Assembly: GCA_029880855.1 (NCBI GenBank)
Contig: JAOUNS010000016.1
Coordinates: forward strand, 62,001 to 126,000
Direction of reading: 5' to 3'
Length of the DNA: 64,000 bases
DNA from: Gammaproteobacteria bacterium
GTDB taxonomy: Bacteria; Pseudomonadota; Gammaproteobacteria; UBA6429; Thiohalophilaceae
Shown here: in pieces, positions 37,177-48,672 of the stretch
How positions within the stretch are numbered: the first letter of the stretch is position 1
Layout: every line of letters begins with the position of its first letter
Program-made: the position numbers and the translations under genes
Notes under the pieces: generated by a model
Told to the model about the DNA's origin: nothing
Seen by the model: the letters and a program-made list of their open reading frames with translations, nothing else
The model's database searches: none

Positions 37177-38618
37177 GAGCGGGTTCCGCCGACGGTTAAG
37201 CCATCCACCAGCAGGGTCGGCTGGCCAACACCGACCGGGACACTTTGCCCTTCCTTGCCGCACACCCCGACCCCGGCATCCAGTGAGAGATCATTGCCAA
37301 CCATCGTAATACGTTGCATCACTTCCGGTCCGTTTCCGATCAGTGTTGCGCCTTTTACCGGGCGAGTCACCTTGCCCTTCTCGATCAAATACGCCTCACT
37401 GGTGGAAAACACAAACTTGCCGGAAGTGATATCCACCTGGCCGCCACCGAAGTTAACGGCATACAAACCGTTCTCCACAGCAGCAATGATCTCGGCCGGA
37501 TTATGTTCACCCGGTTGCATATAGGTGTTGGTCATGCGTGGCATGGGCAAGTGGGAATAGGATTCACGACGACCATTACCGGTCACCGGCATCTTCATCA
37601 GTCGGGCATTAAGTTTGTCCTGCATGTACCCTTTCAGGATCCCGTTCTCGATCAGGACATTCCGTCCGGATGGAATGCCCTCATCGTCGATATTCAATGA
37701 ACCGCGCCGGTTCACCATGGCGCCGTCATCCACGACGGTACACAGTTTGGAGGCCACCTGTTGACCGATACGGTCACTGAAGACAGAACTCCCCTTGCGA
37801 TTGAAGTCCCCTTCCAGACCATGTCCCACGGCCTCATGCAACAAGACGCCCGGCCAACCGGGGCCCAGTACCACCTGCATGTTACCCGCCGGGGCATCTT
37901 CCGCATCAAGGTTGACCAGGGCCTGACGGACCGCCTCACGAGCGAAGCCCAGACCGCGATCCTGATCCAGGAAATAACTGAAATCGACCCGTCCTCCGCC
38001 GCCGGCGCTGCCCTGTTCACGGCGACCATCCTGTTCAACAATCACACTGACATTCATGCGCACCAATGGCCGCACATCACCGGCCAGCGTACCATCCGTT
38101 GCGGCCACCAGAATCACTTCATGGACACCGCTCAATGTCGCAATCACCTGTGTCACGCGCGGATCGATACGACGCGCCTCGGCATCGGCCGCTTTTAATA
38201 ACGCCACCTTGGCATCTGCACCCAGTGAAACAAGCGGGTCATCCGGTAAATAGAGTTGCTGACCATCACGTGTTGACCAGGCCTTGAGTTTGCCTTCGTG
38301 ACCGCCGGCGGCGATCACCCGGGCTGTTTTGGCCGCCTGGGCCAGAGCGGGCAGTTGAATCTCGTCTGAATAGGCAAAACCGGTTTTTTCACCGCTGATC
38401 GCACGCACACCAACACCCTGTTCGATGTTATGGCTGCCTTCTTTGACAATGCCGTTTTCCAGCATCCAGGACTCATGGCGAGATGACTGAAAATACATAT
38501 CCGCATGATCAATGCTGCGCCCCAGCATCTGACCGAGCACGGACTCCAGATCACTCTCGGATAAACCCGCCGGTGTTAACAAGGCTGCGCGGGCCAGCTC
38601 CAGCGAGGGTTTAGACAT
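37173..38618 (-). CDS. tldD: Metalloprotease TldD
   Basis: With the ATG at 38618 this is 481 aa, the family length. The zinc-binding HExxxH is present as [13 protein letters not shown], along with [31 protein letters not shown] and the C-terminal [19 protein letters not shown]. TldD is the catalytic half of the TldD/TldE complex. The ATG overlaps the end of the nitrilase-family gene by 8 bp. The longer frame from 38762 is an antisense extension and not used. Confidence 0.96.
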   Translation of the reverse strand: MSKPSLELARAALLTPAGLSESDLESVLGQMLGRSIDHADMYFQSSRHESWMLENGIVKEGSHNIEQGVGVRAISGEKTGFAYSDEIQLPALAQAAKTARVIAAGGHEGKLKAWSTRDGQQLYLPDDPLVSLGADAKVALLKAADAEARRIDPRVTQVIATLSGVHEVILVAATDGTLAGDVRPLVRMNVSVIVEQDGRREQGSAGGGGRVDFSYFLDQDRGLGFAREAVRQALVNLDAEDAPAGNMQVVLGPGWPGVLLHEAVGHGLEGDFNRKGSSVFSDRIGQQVASKLCTVVDDGAMVNRRGSLNIDDEGIPSGRNVLIENGILKGYMQDKLNARLMKMPVTGNGRRESYSHLPMPRMTNTYMQPGEHNPAEIIAAVENGLYAVNFGGGQVDITSGKFVFSTSEAYLIEKGKVTRPVKGATLIGNGPEVMQRITMVGNDLSLDAGVGVCGKEGQSVPVGVGQPTLLVDGLTVGGTRS

Positions 38619-39441
38619 GGGGTATACTGCACGGCATCTTGCGATGCTCCAGTACCGGGAAACTGCGCCGGGTATCCTTGACCTTCTGCAAATCGATATC
38701 GGCAATGACAAATCCCGATCCACGCGGCAATTCATCCAGAATGGCGCCCCAGGGATCAACAATCATGCTGTGCCCATAAGTCTCGCGGCCGTTCACATGA
38801 AAACCGCCCTGGGCTGACGCCACCACATAACTGAGATTTTCAATGGCGCGGGCACGCAACAGGGTCTCCCAATGCGCCTTGCCGGTAATGGCGGTAAAGG
38901 CGGAGGGGATGGCGATGATTTCCACACCGGCATCCGACATACTTCTGAACAATTCAGGAAAGCGCAAATCGTAACAAATCGCCAGCCCCAATTTACCAAA
39001 CGGTGTATCACTCACAACAATGGAGGAACCGGGTTCAACAGTAGCCGACTCATTATATGTTTCATTCGCTTCTGATAAATGCACATCAAACAAGTGTACC
39101 TTGTCATAACGCGTAACGATCTTGCCACTGTCGTCATACAACTGGCATGCCGCCCAGACGTGAGCATCATCGCCGGCTTCGATTGGAACAGTACCGCCAA
39201 CGATCCAGATGCCGTGCCGATTGGCCTGCTCCGCAAGAAAATCCTGGATATGGCCGCTGCCGTTTTTCTCACGGACCTTAATCTTGTCGGTTTCATGCAA
39301 CCCCATAATCGCAAAATTTTCCGGCAGAACAACCATCCCGGCACCGGCGTCGGCGGCACGGCCGATCAGACGTCCCGCTTCAGTAAGATTGGATCCCACA
39401 TTGGGCCCGGAAGCCATTTGAATCGCAGCAACACGTTTCAC
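38611..39441 (-). CDS. Carbon-nitrogen hydrolase (nitrilase superfamily, Nit1-like)
   Basis: This 276-aa protein has the Glu-Lys-Cys triad: [20 protein letters not shown] and [12 protein letters not shown]. It resembles the deaminated-glutathione amidase subgroup (YbeM/Nit1), which hydrolyses a damaged form of glutathione in the cytosol. Genes of this type next to tldD and yhdP are widespread in proteobacteria. A specific substrate is inferred, not proven. Confidence 0.9.
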   Translation of the reverse strand: MKRVAAIQMASGPNVGSNLTEAGRLIGRAADAGAGMVVLPENFAIMGLHETDKIKVREKNGSGHIQDFLAEQANRHGIWIVGGTVPIEAGDDAHVWAACQLYDDSGKIVTRYDKVHLFDVHLSEANETYNESATVEPGSSIVVSDTPFGKLGLAICYDLRFPELFRSMSDAGVEIIAIPSAFTAITGKAHWETLLRARAIENLSYVVASAQGGFHVNGRETYGHSMIVDPWGAILDELPRGSGFVIADIDLQKVKDTRRSFPVLEHRKMPCSIPHV

Positions 39442-39471
39442 AACTTAACCTCTCTGACTACAACTTTTCCG

Positions 39472-39843
39472 TTAATTTAAACTGATATTTTTTTGTGTGG
39501 GCAAGACAGCCTGCCGGTCCTGCACCATGAGCTCAATGATATTGGCGGCAGCACTGCCGGGGCGCAACTCGATATCCCGGGCGGAGACACCCAGTGATAC
39601 CAGCCATGAACGCAACTCGTGCGCCCACAACGTACCTTCATCACCACCGGGATAACGAACCAACAGACGACCTTCATTCGCGGCCTGCAATTCGGCAAAT
39701 ACTTTACTGATCACCGGCATCTTCAGCACGACCTCGGCACGTTTGGGCACGGACCATTCTGCATGGGTCAATTGGTAAGTCTCCCCTGCAGAAATAAACA
39801 GTGGATATACCCCGATAAAAAAACCAAACAGCAACCGTTTCAT
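39472..39843 (-). CDS. Small secreted protein of unknown function
   Basis: This 123-aa protein has a signal peptide (MKRLLFGFFIGVYPLFISAG) and a single small domain with MPVISKVFAELQAANEGRLLVRYPGGDEGTLWAHELRSWLVSLGV, followed by ELRPGSAAANIIELMV. The C-terminal half resembles in outline the OmpA/CpaD-like 'LxxxGVxxxxIxxxPG' ending, but I cannot assign a family. It sits between the nitrilase gene and yhdP on the same strand. Confidence 0.65.
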   Translation of the reverse strand: MKRLLFGFFIGVYPLFISAGETYQLTHAEWSVPKRAEVVLKMPVISKVFAELQAANEGRLLVRYPGGDEGTLWAHELRSWLVSLGVSARDIELRPGSAAANIIELMVQDRQAVLPTQKNISLN

Positions 39844-39936
39844 GTTTTTAGGGTAACACTAAAAATATCAGTCGGATACTGTAAGAGAAAAAAACTGACC
39901 ATCGAATAAGCATAATTATTGCCGGTAAATTATTCT

Positions 39937-42900
39937 TCAGGCCGCCTCATCCAGAGCCTTTTTCCCGGCCTTCTCATCAGCCGGTGGCTTGGTCTTGTCG
40001 ATACGTTCGATAACGGGATCTTTCCAGCTCCCGCTGATCCGATACTGACTGGAAAGCGACTTGTCCATATCTGCGCCGAACAGCCGTTCCAGCAAAAGCA
40101 CGACAGTTCCGACCTGCGTTCCACCCACCACCACACCAACCAGGGGCATGGTATTGGAGGCCTTGGGTATCACGGTCATGATTTGATCAAAATCCTGTGT
40201 ATGCAAGCCGGTCCGACCGACAATAAACACTTCAGCCAGTGGTCCATCAATTTTCATATTTTCAGTTATGGCGTTGCCATTGCGAATTTTGAAACCACCC
40301 TGGATCTTGTCAAAACTCATTCCCTTGCTCATATCGCTGAAGTCCAGCAGTAATCGACGCGGCAAGGTGGACAAGCTCAGCAAGCCCAGCAACTTTCCGG
40401 CACCCGGATCAACCTTGGTCAGGCTGCCATCCTTGATCTGCATATCCACCGTACCATTTAACTGATCGAATTCCATATCAAAGGGCGGCCCTGACCAATA
40501 TAAATCGAAGTTTGCGCTGCCGTTGCCTTTTTCGACTATCGCTTTATAGCCTGCCCCCTTGAGCATGGCGCCAAAATCAGGTGTCGTGAGATTTGCCTTG
40601 AAGGTTGTCTGATGTCTGCCAAGGCGATATTTCCAGTAACTGTTACCCTGAAATTTCAGCGCAGCTGAAGATAATTGAATGTTGTCGAAAAACAGACCAT
40701 CTACTTCTTTTCGACTGGTAAAATCCAGTTGCCCCAAATCTATCCCGTTCATGACAAACCGGGTGATCCTGCCGCGAAATGCCGGCAACAACTGGGGACG
40801 AATGGTTTTTTTGGTGCTCTTTTCCTGCTTGTCCTTGTCATCGGTAAACGGGATAGACAGATAGCCCATATCCAGTACAACGGGAATATACAGGACCGGC
40901 TCATCATCCTCATTTTTCTGAAGCGCGGCATGTTCGTCAACCACCGCACGCCATTGATCCGCCGCCAAATCATTCAAGACACCGGTAACCAGTAACTCTT
41001 CGGCCGCCGGCAGTTTGGCCTTGCCGGCGGCAAATTGCACTTCACCGCGTTTGATACGGGACGGTTCAAAACTGTTATCGATTTCCAGCCAGGCGGAAAC
41101 ACGGTTGCCATATTCCGCAATCATTTCCATCCGGTCGTCTTCCTGAAACCGAATCGTATAAAGCAGATTCCGGTTTGCTTCAGCAGTCTTCCGGAAAGGC
41201 TCGGGCAATTCAATCGCAACACCGGCCAGATCGGTTTGCAATTGCAATTGTGTCGGGATCTCTTCACCTTTAAATCGGTGACCAAAGGTCAGAGTACCTT
41301 GCCAGGCGATGTCACCTTTAATGCGTTGCACACCCGGCAGCGGAAAACGTTTATACAACCCGGCGCCGCTGTTTACCCCTTTTGCATCGACATAAAGGAC
41401 AAGTTTCTTTTCCACCTTGCCGGAACGTAAATGAAACTTGCCCTTGCTACCCAATATTAACGCGGTGAAATCATTTGATGACAAGCTGTCCTCATCAAAT
41501 TCCACCTTTCCACTGATATCAGTGAAGTCAATCTTACCCTTGCTCATATAGACCTGATTGTCATTTAAGGCAACACTGCCTGCAAAACGCAAGGGAGACC
41601 GTTTTGCAACATTGTCACTCAGTGGTAAACGCAGATTCAGTGTGGTAACGATATTGCCGACAAAGCGTGTCTTGGCAACAATGTCTTTGGCCTTTGGAGT
41701 AATCGGTGAGTTTACCAGGAATTTTGCGCCATCATGCAGACTGGATGTCACCCGACCGGATAACTCCAGTATGGGTTTGGCAAAATTTCTGATACGGAGT
41801 TTTGTCTCATGGATATCGCCATTATAGAGTTTGCCCCGGCTGGCGCTGACATCGACGCCCATGTCGGAAATCAAACCGCTCATGGTGACTGCCGTCACCT
41901 GCGGCCATTCAGAGTGATAAGACAGGGTCATATCTTCAGCCTCCAGATAAGCCTGCAAGACGCCCTTACCATGTCGAAACGGTAACTTTTGCATATTGCC
42001 TTTATAGACAAATGCAATCTGCTGGATATTGCCGCCGATAAATGCCTGGTCCAGCCATTTCACCAGATTTTTGCCCAGCAGTTCTGTCGGTAAATAACGC
42101 GTGAATGAGGTAGCGTTGACATCGGTGAGCGCCGCCTGTACATCCAGATGATGAGGAGCTCGATTACCGGAAGTTGTCAGGCTGACATCCGCTGTCAGGT
42201 TCAGATCGTTATTCGAAATGGCAATCTTTTCAGCATTAATCTGCCAACTCTTGTGTATTTTTTTCCACCGCACCACACCGGCAGCCTGATCCACATAGAG
42301 TTCATTGCGAAATATTTTTGGGGCGTGCAAAGTAAAAAACGGGCTGTGTAACCTGAGCAAGCCCTGTTGCTCTGAAAAGACGATTTTACCGCTTAATCCG
42401 AAAAACCCGGGGTAATTTTCCCAGGCAGTGATATTCAGCTTGTCCAGTTTGGCACTGATCTGATAATTCTCCAAGACAGAATTCTTCAATTGCATGAAGG
42501 CCCTGAATGAGGTAATCGCACCTTCCGGTTTAAGATGATTGAGCAGCTTGACGGTTTCATCATCAGCCCCGCGGGCAAACCGGATGAATTCACGCAAGTC
42601 CTCGGCGCGACCATAGCCAAGACTGACATCCAGTGATGACGACTTGTCGTTGGCGCCTTCCTGCCAATCAAGATTCAGTTGGGTGAACGGCCGTTTTACA
42701 CCGCGCAGAACATATTCGAGATCGGTGAGATTCAATTTCCAGCCGTCATCAGACGAGGACCAGGCAAACAATGATCTGACGCGGTCCACCTGAATTTTTT
42801 TGCCGCTGTCCGGCTTTTGTAACGTCATACCGAACATTGCCACATCACCGGATACATCTATTATCCGGCCTTTTTCCCATTTTCCCCAGATTTCATAGTC

Positions 42901-43704
42901 GGCTATACCGGTAATGAATTTGACATCGTGTATTGGCGGCAACACGCCGATCTTGTCAAACTTGACCGCCTTGCCCTTGAAATAGTACACACCGACCCAT
43001 TCCGCCGGGTTTCTTAAGTCACCGGTCACATCCAGCGCAATCTGCATACTTTCACCCAGGGAGGCGGGCAAAATGATATTACCGGTGAGTTGATGTCGTT
43101 CATCACTGTTGTGCAAGGCAATGTTTACATGTTCAAAACGCCAGACCTTGCCGCCTTTACCCTGTTGTTTCCATATAATGGTACTGTCGGCCAACTTGAT
43201 ATTACTGCGATTGAACAACCAGTCAGCCAGTTCCGCATTGGCCGGAACATCATTATTTTCCTGTTGCGTATCAAGACCGGGAAGATCCACACCCTGTACG
43301 ATAAAACGTCCTTCTACAGTGCGCGTCACAGAGATGCGGGTTTCGACAATGGTAAAACTGCTGGGAACCAGCGTCCGGGCGGTAATTGAGGCAAGCACGG
43401 CAATACCCAGTCGGGCTTCCCGAAACGAGATGATCTCCCGACCGCTTTTTCGATCTTTCAGGTGCACATCATTGAAGATCAGGGTCGGTGTAAGCCCAAC
43501 CAGACGGGCATCCATGGATTTGATGGAAACCTTTTGTTCCAGATACGTTCCCAATTCCTGTTCAAGGTGTTCACGGTAACCCTTGACCTCTGGCAACAGG
43601 ATGCGGGCAACAGATAACAACACGGCAGCGGTAATCACCAATAGTGCCAGTGTGTATAGAAATACACGGTATGCTCTTCTGGCAATATAGTGAATATCCG
43701 ACAT
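39937..43704 (-). CDS. yhdP: YhdP family AsmA-like protein (phospholipid transport to the outer membrane)
   Basis: This protein of about 1255 aa has an N-terminal membrane helix (VFLYTLALLVITAAVLLSV), a long bridge-like periplasmic body and an AsmA-like C terminus with LLGLLSLSTLPRRLLLDFSDMSKGMSFDKIQGGFKI. YhdP, TamB and YdbH are established as paralogous transporters that carry phospholipids to the outer membrane. The ATG at 43704 is preferred; an in-frame TTG at 43728 would add eight residues. It follows rng on the same strand, as in E. coli. Confidence 0.94.
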   Translation of the reverse strand: MSDIHYIARRAYRVFLYTLALLVITAAVLLSVARILLPEVKGYREHLEQELGTYLEQKVSIKSMDARLVGLTPTLIFNDVHLKDRKSGREIISFREARLGIAVLASITARTLVPSSFTIVETRISVTRTVEGRFIVQGVDLPGLDTQQENNDVPANAELADWLFNRSNIKLADSTIIWKQQGKGGKVWRFEHVNIALHNSDERHQLTGNIILPASLGESMQIALDVTGDLRNPAEWVGVYYFKGKAVKFDKIGVLPPIHDVKFITGIADYEIWGKWEKGRIIDVSGDVAMFGMTLQKPDSGKKIQVDRVRSLFAWSSSDDGWKLNLTDLEYVLRGVKRPFTQLNLDWQEGANDKSSSLDVSLGYGRAEDLREFIRFARGADDETVKLLNHLKPEGAITSFRAFMQLKNSVLENYQISAKLDKLNITAWENYPGFFGLSGKIVFSEQQGLLRLHSPFFTLHAPKIFRNELYVDQAAGVVRWKKIHKSWQINAEKIAISNNDLNLTADVSLTTSGNRAPHHLDVQAALTDVNATSFTRYLPTELLGKNLVKWLDQAFIGGNIQQIAFVYKGNMQKLPFRHGKGVLQAYLEAEDMTLSYHSEWPQVTAVTMSGLISDMGVDVSASRGKLYNGDIHETKLRIRNFAKPILELSGRVTSSLHDGAKFLVNSPITPKAKDIVAKTRFVGNIVTTLNLRLPLSDNVAKRSPLRFAGSVALNDNQVYMSKGKIDFTDISGKVEFDEDSLSSNDFTALILGSKGKFHLRSGKVEKKLVLYVDAKGVNSGAGLYKRFPLPGVQRIKGDIAWQGTLTFGHRFKGEEIPTQLQLQTDLAGVAIELPEPFRKTAEANRNLLYTIRFQEDDRMEMIAEYGNRVSAWLEIDNSFEPSRIKRGEVQFAAGKAKLPAAEELLVTGVLNDLAADQWRAVVDEHAALQKNEDDEPVLYIPVVLDMGYLSIPFTDDKDKQEKSTKKTIRPQLLPAFRGRITRFVMNGIDLGQLDFTSRKEVDGLFFDNIQLSSAALKFQGNSYWKYRLGRHQTTFKANLTTPDFGAMLKGAGYKAIVEKGNGSANFDLYWSGPPFDMEFDQLNGTVDMQIKDGSLTKVDPGAGKLLGLLSLSTLPRRLLLDFSDMSKGMSFDKIQGGFKIRNGNAITENMKIDGPLAEVFIVGRTGLHTQDFDQIMTVIPKASNTMPLVGVVVGGTQVGTVVLLLERLFGADMDKSLSSQYRISGSWKDPVIERIDKTKPPADEKAGKKALDEAA

Positions 43705-43733
43705 GTGCTTTACTTGGTAAAATCTCAATCTGC

Positions 43734-45203
43734 TTACATCAAGACCACATCGAACTGTTCCTGGGTGTATTCCGATTCCACCTGCAGTTTGATGGGTTTG
43801 CCGATAAACTCTTCCAGCTCCGCCAGACTGGTTGACTCTTCATCGACCAGCATATCCACCACGGTTTGCGAGGCGAGCACCAGTAATTGTTGCGCATCAA
43901 ATTGTCTGGCCTCACGCATGATCTCACGGAAGATTTCATAGCAGACAGTCTCGGCTGACAACAATGAACCGCGACCATTACATGCCGGACAGGGTTTGCA
44001 CAGGATATGTTCAAGACTCTCTCTGGTCCGTTTCCGGGTCATTTCGACCAGACCCAGTGAAGAGACTTCACTAATCTGGGTTTTGGCATGGTCCTTCTCG
44101 AGATTTTTCTCCAGTGCTCTTATCACCTGACGGCGATGCTCAGGATCAATCATGTCAATAAAGTCGATAATTATTATGCCTCCCAGGTTCCTTAACCTGA
44201 GCTGACGAACTATCGCCTGACTTGCCTCCAGATTGGTTTTGAAGATGGTCTCTTCCAGATTGCGGTGCCCGACAAAGGCGCCGGTGTTGACGTCAATCGT
44301 GGTCATCGCCTCGGTCTGATCAATGATCAGATAACCGCCGGATTTCAGTTGCACCTTGCGTTCCAGCGCCTTGCGAATTTCATCTTCAATGCCATATAGA
44401 TCAAAAATCGGTCGCTCACCGGGATAATGTTCAACACTGTGCGCCAGGTGGGCAATAAACTTGCCGGCAAATTTTTTCACCTTCTCATAGGTCTCACGGG
44501 AATCAATACGAATTTTTTCTATCTCACTATTACCCAGATCACGCATGGTGCGCATGACCAGCGGCAAGTCTTCATGGATCAAACTCGCCGCTCTGCTGCT
44601 GCCGGCATTTTCCTGGATATTGTTCCAGAGCTTTTGCAGGAAGTGCATGTCATTGCGGATTTCGGTTTCAGTCACGCCTTCCGCCACGGTCCGCACAATG
44701 TAACCGCCTTGCGCGTATTCCGGAATCAACCGGGTGACGATCTCCTTCAGACGTTCTCGTTCCTGTTCCGATTCAATTTTTTGTGACACCCCGATGTGTT
44801 CCGAGCCGGACAGAAAAACCAGATAACGGGACGGGATCGACAACTGCGTGGTCAAACGTGCACCCTTGCTGCCCATGGGGTCCTTGATAACCTGGACAAT
44901 GATCTCCTGACTCTCACGCAGCAGGTTGATGATGTTATCAACCGGTTTGTTTTCAACCACACCCGATTCGGTTGTTGAATGAATGATGTCAGAGGCATGC
45001 AGGAAAGCAGTGCGATCCAGGCCGACTTCGATAAATGCCGCTTGCATACCCGGCAGGATGCGGCTGACTTTGCCTTTATAGATGTTACCGACCAGACCGC
45101 GTTTTAGCGCCCGTTCGATGTGTACTTCCTGCAGGACGCCGTTTTCCACAAAGGCAACCCGTGTCTCCTGCGGGGTAATATTGATTAAGAGTTCTTCGCT
45201 CAT
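43734..45203 (-). CDS. rng: Ribonuclease G
   Basis: This 489-aa protein has an S1 domain (about residues 35-125: RGLVGNIYKGKVSRILPGMQAAFIEVGLDRTAFLHASDI), the catalytic core with TIDVNTGAFVGHRNLEET and IIIIDFIDMIDPEHR (metal-binding Asp), and the zinc-link CKPCPACNGRG. It lacks the long C-terminal scaffold of RNase E. It processes 16S rRNA 5' ends. It follows maf by 51 bp. Confidence 0.97.
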   Translation of the reverse strand: MSEELLINITPQETRVAFVENGVLQEVHIERALKRGLVGNIYKGKVSRILPGMQAAFIEVGLDRTAFLHASDIIHSTTESGVVENKPVDNIINLLRESQEIIVQVIKDPMGSKGARLTTQLSIPSRYLVFLSGSEHIGVSQKIESEQERERLKEIVTRLIPEYAQGGYIVRTVAEGVTETEIRNDMHFLQKLWNNIQENAGSSRAASLIHEDLPLVMRTMRDLGNSEIEKIRIDSRETYEKVKKFAGKFIAHLAHSVEHYPGERPIFDLYGIEDEIRKALERKVQLKSGGYLIIDQTEAMTTIDVNTGAFVGHRNLEETIFKTNLEASQAIVRQLRLRNLGGIIIIDFIDMIDPEHRRQVIRALEKNLEKDHAKTQISEVSSLGLVEMTRKRTRESLEHILCKPCPACNGRGSLLSAETVCYEIFREIMREARQFDAQQLLVLASQTVVDMLVDEESTSLAELEEFIGKPIKLQVESEYTQEQFDVVLM

Positions 45204-45254
45204 CGTCGTCTTGTGTTCTCATTTTCAATTTTGGTGGTACATCCCGGCGAATAA

Positions 45255-45851
45255 TCATCTGCAGCTGCTGACAATCCCCGCCTTTTGTAACAACGCCGCC
45301 GTTTCGTACAACGGCAAGCCCATCACGCCGGAATAGCTCCCTTCGAGCCGGCGGATAAAGACAGCCGCCCGCCCCTGTATTGCATAGGCGCCCGCCTTGT
45401 CGACAGGTTCATTTGTCCGCCAATACCACTCCCGTTCCCCTGCCGAAATCTCTCGAAAGGTCACTTCACTGCGGCTCACAGCACTGGACACAGTGCCGGC
45501 CGCCATCAGCGCCACGGCAGTCAACACCTGATGGGTGCGGCCTGACAACTGCGCCAGCATGGCGAGGGCATGTTCCCGGTCGCGGGGCTTGCCTAATATA
45601 TGATTGTCGATGGTGACGACGGTATCAGCCCCGAGCACCGGTTTTTGTGTCCCAACCGGCAAATTTGCCCACCCGGTCCGCGCCTTGTCGACCGCGACCC
45701 GCAGGGCAAAGGTTTCCGGACTCTCGTCTGGATTCGGGATTTCCGCCACATCATTCACAACTATACGATATCGGACACCAATCTGTTGCAGTAATTCCTG
45801 CCGTCGCGGCGATGCAGAGGCCAGATACAGATCAAAATCTTCCTGGTTCAT
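45255..45851 (-). CDS. maf: Maf family nucleotide pyrophosphatase
   Basis: This 198-aa protein has the Maf signatures LYLASASPRRQELLQQIG, PVLGADTVVTID and LGKPRDREHALAMLAQLSGRTHQVLTAV, plus KAGAYAIQGRAAVFI. Maf enzymes hydrolyse dTTP, UTP and modified nucleotides; this one belongs to the YhdE-like subgroup by appearance. It follows rlmH with a 6-bp gap. Confidence 0.96.
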   Translation of the reverse strand: MNQEDFDLYLASASPRRQELLQQIGVRYRIVVNDVAEIPNPDESPETFALRVAVDKARTGWANLPVGTQKPVLGADTVVTIDNHILGKPRDREHALAMLAQLSGRTHQVLTAVALMAAGTVSSAVSRSEVTFREISAGEREWYWRTNEPVDKAGAYAIQGRAAVFIRRLEGSYSGVMGLPLYETAALLQKAGIVSSCR

Positions 45852-45857
45852 TGTTTT

Positions 45858-46325
45858 CTATTTGTGATAGGGGTGGTTTTTCAAAATACAGGTCGCCCGG
45901 TATAACTGCTCCGCCACAACGATCCGCACCAGGGGGTGGGGCAGGGTCAAGGCGGAAAGTGACCAGCTTGCATCGGCCCGTTGTCGACAGGCCGGCGCCA
46001 AACCTTCCGGACCACCGACCAGCAGGGCAATTTTGCGGCCTGACTGCATCCAGTCCGACATTCTGTCCGCCAGCTGTTCGGTCGACCAGCTTTTCCCGGT
46101 GACTTCCAGGGCGACAACCAGACAGTCTTTTGGGATGGCCGCCAGCATTTTCTCCCCCTCCTGCTCCATCAATCGGGCCAGGTCGCTGCCCTTGCTGCGT
46201 TTCACCAGGGGGATTTCCACAAGCTGCAGGCTGCTCTCTGCAGGCATACGCCGGGCGTATTCCGCATATCCCTGATTGACCCAATCAGGCATACGGTGAC
46301 CAACGGCAATCAGGTGGATTTGCAT
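45858..46325 (-). CDS. rlmH: 23S rRNA pseudouridine-1915 N3-methyltransferase
   Basis: With the ATG at 46325 the protein is 155 aa, the same length as E. coli RlmH. It is a SPOUT-class enzyme with [15 protein letters not shown] and [18 protein letters not shown] (SAM-binding knot) and [15 protein letters not shown] near the C terminus. It modifies helix 69 of 23S rRNA. It follows rsfS by 36 bp. Confidence 0.97.
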   Translation of the reverse strand: MQIHLIAVGHRMPDWVNQGYAEYARRMPAESSLQLVEIPLVKRSKGSDLARLMEQEGEKMLAAIPKDCLVVALEVTGKSWSTEQLADRMSDWMQSGRKIALLVGGPEGLAPACRQRADASWSLSALTLPHPLVRIVVAEQLYRATCILKNHPYHK

Positions 46326-46361
46326 GGGTGCGGCCGTTGCCAAATAGTCAGAACGCAGCGA

Positions 46362-46718
46362 TCAACCGGTCTTGTCACCGGCGGCGGATGGACTGTCTTC
46401 ACCCCAGAGTTTTTCGAGATTGTAAAAATCACGAATGGAAGGCTGCATTACATGCACGACAATATCACCGAGATCCACCAGCGCCCATTCACCGTGCATT
46501 TCGCCCTCAACACCTATGGGCTTCACATCGTGTTCTTTTACTTTTACGACCACCGAGTCGACCAATGCCTTGACCTGGCGAGCGGTGTTCCCCGTTACGA
46601 CGACCATAATGTCGGTCACACTGGTCTTGTCCCGCACATCGATGACACGGATATCCCGACCTTTCACATCTTCCAATGCATCAATCACAATCTTTTGCAA
46701 CATTTCTGCTTCAATCAT
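46362..46718 (-). CDS. rsfS: Ribosomal silencing factor RsfS
   Basis: From the ATG at 46718 the protein is 118 aa: [46 protein letters not shown], then [21 protein letters not shown] and FYNLEKLW. RsfS binds ribosomal protein L14 and blocks subunit joining in stationary phase. A CAGG lies about eight bases upstream. A start at 46703 is also possible. It overlaps nadD by 8 bp. Confidence 0.95.
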   Translation of the reverse strand: MIEAEMLQKIVIDALEDVKGRDIRVIDVRDKTSVTDIMVVVTGNTARQVKALVDSVVVKVKEHDVKPIGVEGEMHGEWALVDLGDIVVHVMQPSIRDFYNLEKLWGEDSPSAAGDKTG

Positions 46719-47367
46719 TCGTTTTACCTGAGTCCAAATAGAGTCCTTCCCGCCTGATATAGTCACACACTGCATCAGGCAGAAAATAACGGATATCACG
46801 CCCTGCACGGATCAGCTGTCGTAACCCGGTTGATGAGATAGCCAATTGACTGACTTGCAAGAATATCACGTTACCGGCGGGTCCGGCGTGACAATCCAGC
46901 GCTGTTTCGGCTTTGTGCGTCTGCAGCATGGCACGCAACGGAGCACTGTTGATATCGCGCTCATCCCATCCCGGGCGGGTCATGACCAGCAGGTGAGCCA
47001 GCTCAATCAATCTTTCCCACCGGTGCCAGCTGTGCAGCCCATTGAACGCATCCATCCCGAGGATCAGCCCCATTGAGGCGGCGGCACCCAATTCCTGCCG
47101 GATGCTGCTGAGGGTATCCACCATGTAGGATGGTCCCACCCGATAGAGTTCTCGTTCATCCAGGGTGAAACCCGGTTGGTCGGCGATTGCCATTCGCAAC
47201 ATTTGAGCGCGTTGCTCAGGCCCGGCAAGCGGTGCCGGCCGATGGGCAGGGGTGCCGCAGGGAATGAATCGCACCTGTTCGAGACCGGCTTGCTCTGCAA
47301 CATCCAATGCTGTCCGCAAATGTCCAAAGTGGACAGGATCAAAGGTCCCGCCAAAGATACCGATCAT
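46711..47367 (-). CDS. nadD: Nicotinate-nucleotide adenylyltransferase
   Basis: This 218-aa protein has the nucleotidylyltransferase motif [18 protein letters not shown] and [23 protein letters not shown] near the C terminus, which is the ISSTxIR motif. It makes nicotinate adenine dinucleotide in NAD synthesis. Its start codon shares one base with the proA stop. Order proA-nadD-rsfS-rlmH is common in pseudomonads and relatives. Confidence 0.97.
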   Translation of the reverse strand: MIGIFGGTFDPVHFGHLRTALDVAEQAGLEQVRFIPCGTPAHRPAPLAGPEQRAQMLRMAIADQPGFTLDERELYRVGPSYMVDTLSSIRQELGAAASMGLILGMDAFNGLHSWHRWERLIELAHLLVMTRPGWDERDINSAPLRAMLQTHKAETALDCHAGPAGNVIFLQVSQLAISSTGLRQLIRAGRDIRYFLPDAVCDYIRREGLYLDSGKTND

Positions 47368-48647
47368 CAGGTGCGAATGTGTCCGTCACCCACCACGATG
47401 TACTTTTGGGAAGTTAACCCCTCCAGTCCCACCGGGCCACGGGCATGGATCTTGTCGGTACTGATACCGATTTCAGCCCCCAGACCATATTCAAAGCCAT
47501 CAGCAAAACGCGTCGAGGCATTGATCATGACTGAGCTGGAATCCACTTCGGTAATAAAACGTCGCGCACGCGTAATATCTTCCGAGATAATCGCCTCGGT
47601 ATGACCGGAACTGTGCTGATGAATATGCTCAATGGCCTGGTCCAAACCATCGACCACGCGAATCGACAAAATGGGAGCCAGATATTCTGTATCCCAGTCC
47701 TCCGCAGTGGCGGCATTGATACCGGCCAGAATGGCTCTCGTTGCCTCACAACCACGTAACTCAACGCCCTTGTCCAGATACATTTTGCCCAGTTCCGGCA
47801 GGATATCCGCCGCTATTGTTCGATCCACCAGCAGGGTCTCCATGGTGTTGCAGGTCCCATAGCGCTGGGTTTTGGCATTGAAGGCGACCTTGAGCGCCTT
47901 GCCCCGATCCGCCTTGCCGTCGATATAAACATGGCAAATGCCATGCAGATGTTTAATCACCGGCACCCTCGCTTCAGCACTGACCCTTTCGATCAGACCT
48001 TTCCCGCCACGGGGTACGATCACATCCACATAGGCCTGCATGGTAATCAGTTCACCGACGGCCGCACGGTCGGTGGTTTCGATAACCTGTACCACCGCTT
48101 CAGGCAGACCGGCCGCCTGCAGGCCGGTCCGGATACATTCGGCAATGGCCTGATTGGAATGCAGCGCCTCAGAGCCGCCGCGCAGGATCGCCGCATTGCC
48201 GGACTTCAAACACAGACCGGCGGCGTCAGCCGTTACGTTGGGACGGGACTCGTAAATAATACCCACCACACCCAGCGGCACGCGCATCTTGCCGACCTGA
48301 ATGCCGGAGGGACGATAACTCATATCAGATATAGCGCCGACCGGATCCGGCAGTGTGGCAATCTGGCGCAAGCCTTCCGCCATGCCGGCGATACGTTCTT
48401 CATTTAGCAGGAGGCGGTCCAGCAAGGCTTCGTCCAGACCGTTTTCCCTGCCCGCCTGCATATCTTTGGCATTGGCGGCAATCAGCTTTGATCGGCCGGA
48501 CTCGATTGCCTCGGCGATCGCCAGCAAGGCGGCATTCTTTTCTCCCGTGCCGGCACAGGCCAGCTGGCGGGAGGCCAATCGAGCCTGTTGCCCGAGTTGG
48601 GTCATATAGGTTTTTACGTCCACTTTTGCATCCATCGTTTCATGCAC
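47367..48647 (-). CDS. proA: Gamma-glutamyl phosphate reductase
   Basis: This 426-aa NADPH-dependent enzyme has the catalytic Cys in [15 protein letters not shown] and the cofactor region [36 protein letters not shown]. It acts in proline synthesis, reducing gamma-glutamyl phosphate to the semialdehyde. A start at 48635 (MDAKVD) is as likely as 48647. proB is not in the window. Confidence 0.97.
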   Translation of the reverse strand: MHETMDAKVDVKTYMTQLGQQARLASRQLACAGTGEKNAALLAIAEAIESGRSKLIAANAKDMQAGRENGLDEALLDRLLLNEERIAGMAEGLRQIATLPDPVGAISDMSYRPSGIQVGKMRVPLGVVGIIYESRPNVTADAAGLCLKSGNAAILRGGSEALHSNQAIAECIRTGLQAAGLPEAVVQVIETTDRAAVGELITMQAYVDVIVPRGGKGLIERVSAEARVPVIKHLHGICHVYIDGKADRGKALKVAFNAKTQRYGTCNTMETLLVDRTIAADILPELGKMYLDKGVELRGCEATRAILAGINAATAEDWDTEYLAPILSIRVVDGLDQAIEHIHQHSSGHTEAIISEDITRARRFITEVDSSSVMINASTRFADGFEYGLGAEIGISTDKIHARGPVGLEGLTSQKYIVVGDGHIRT

Positions 48648-48672
48648 TCCGTCGAGGTACAGGAGAAAATCG

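Noticed and set aside
38611-38762. A 48-residue N-terminal extension of tldD
   Set aside because: It lies antisense-free but inside the nitrilase gene in another frame, and TldD reaches its normal length from the ATG at 38618.
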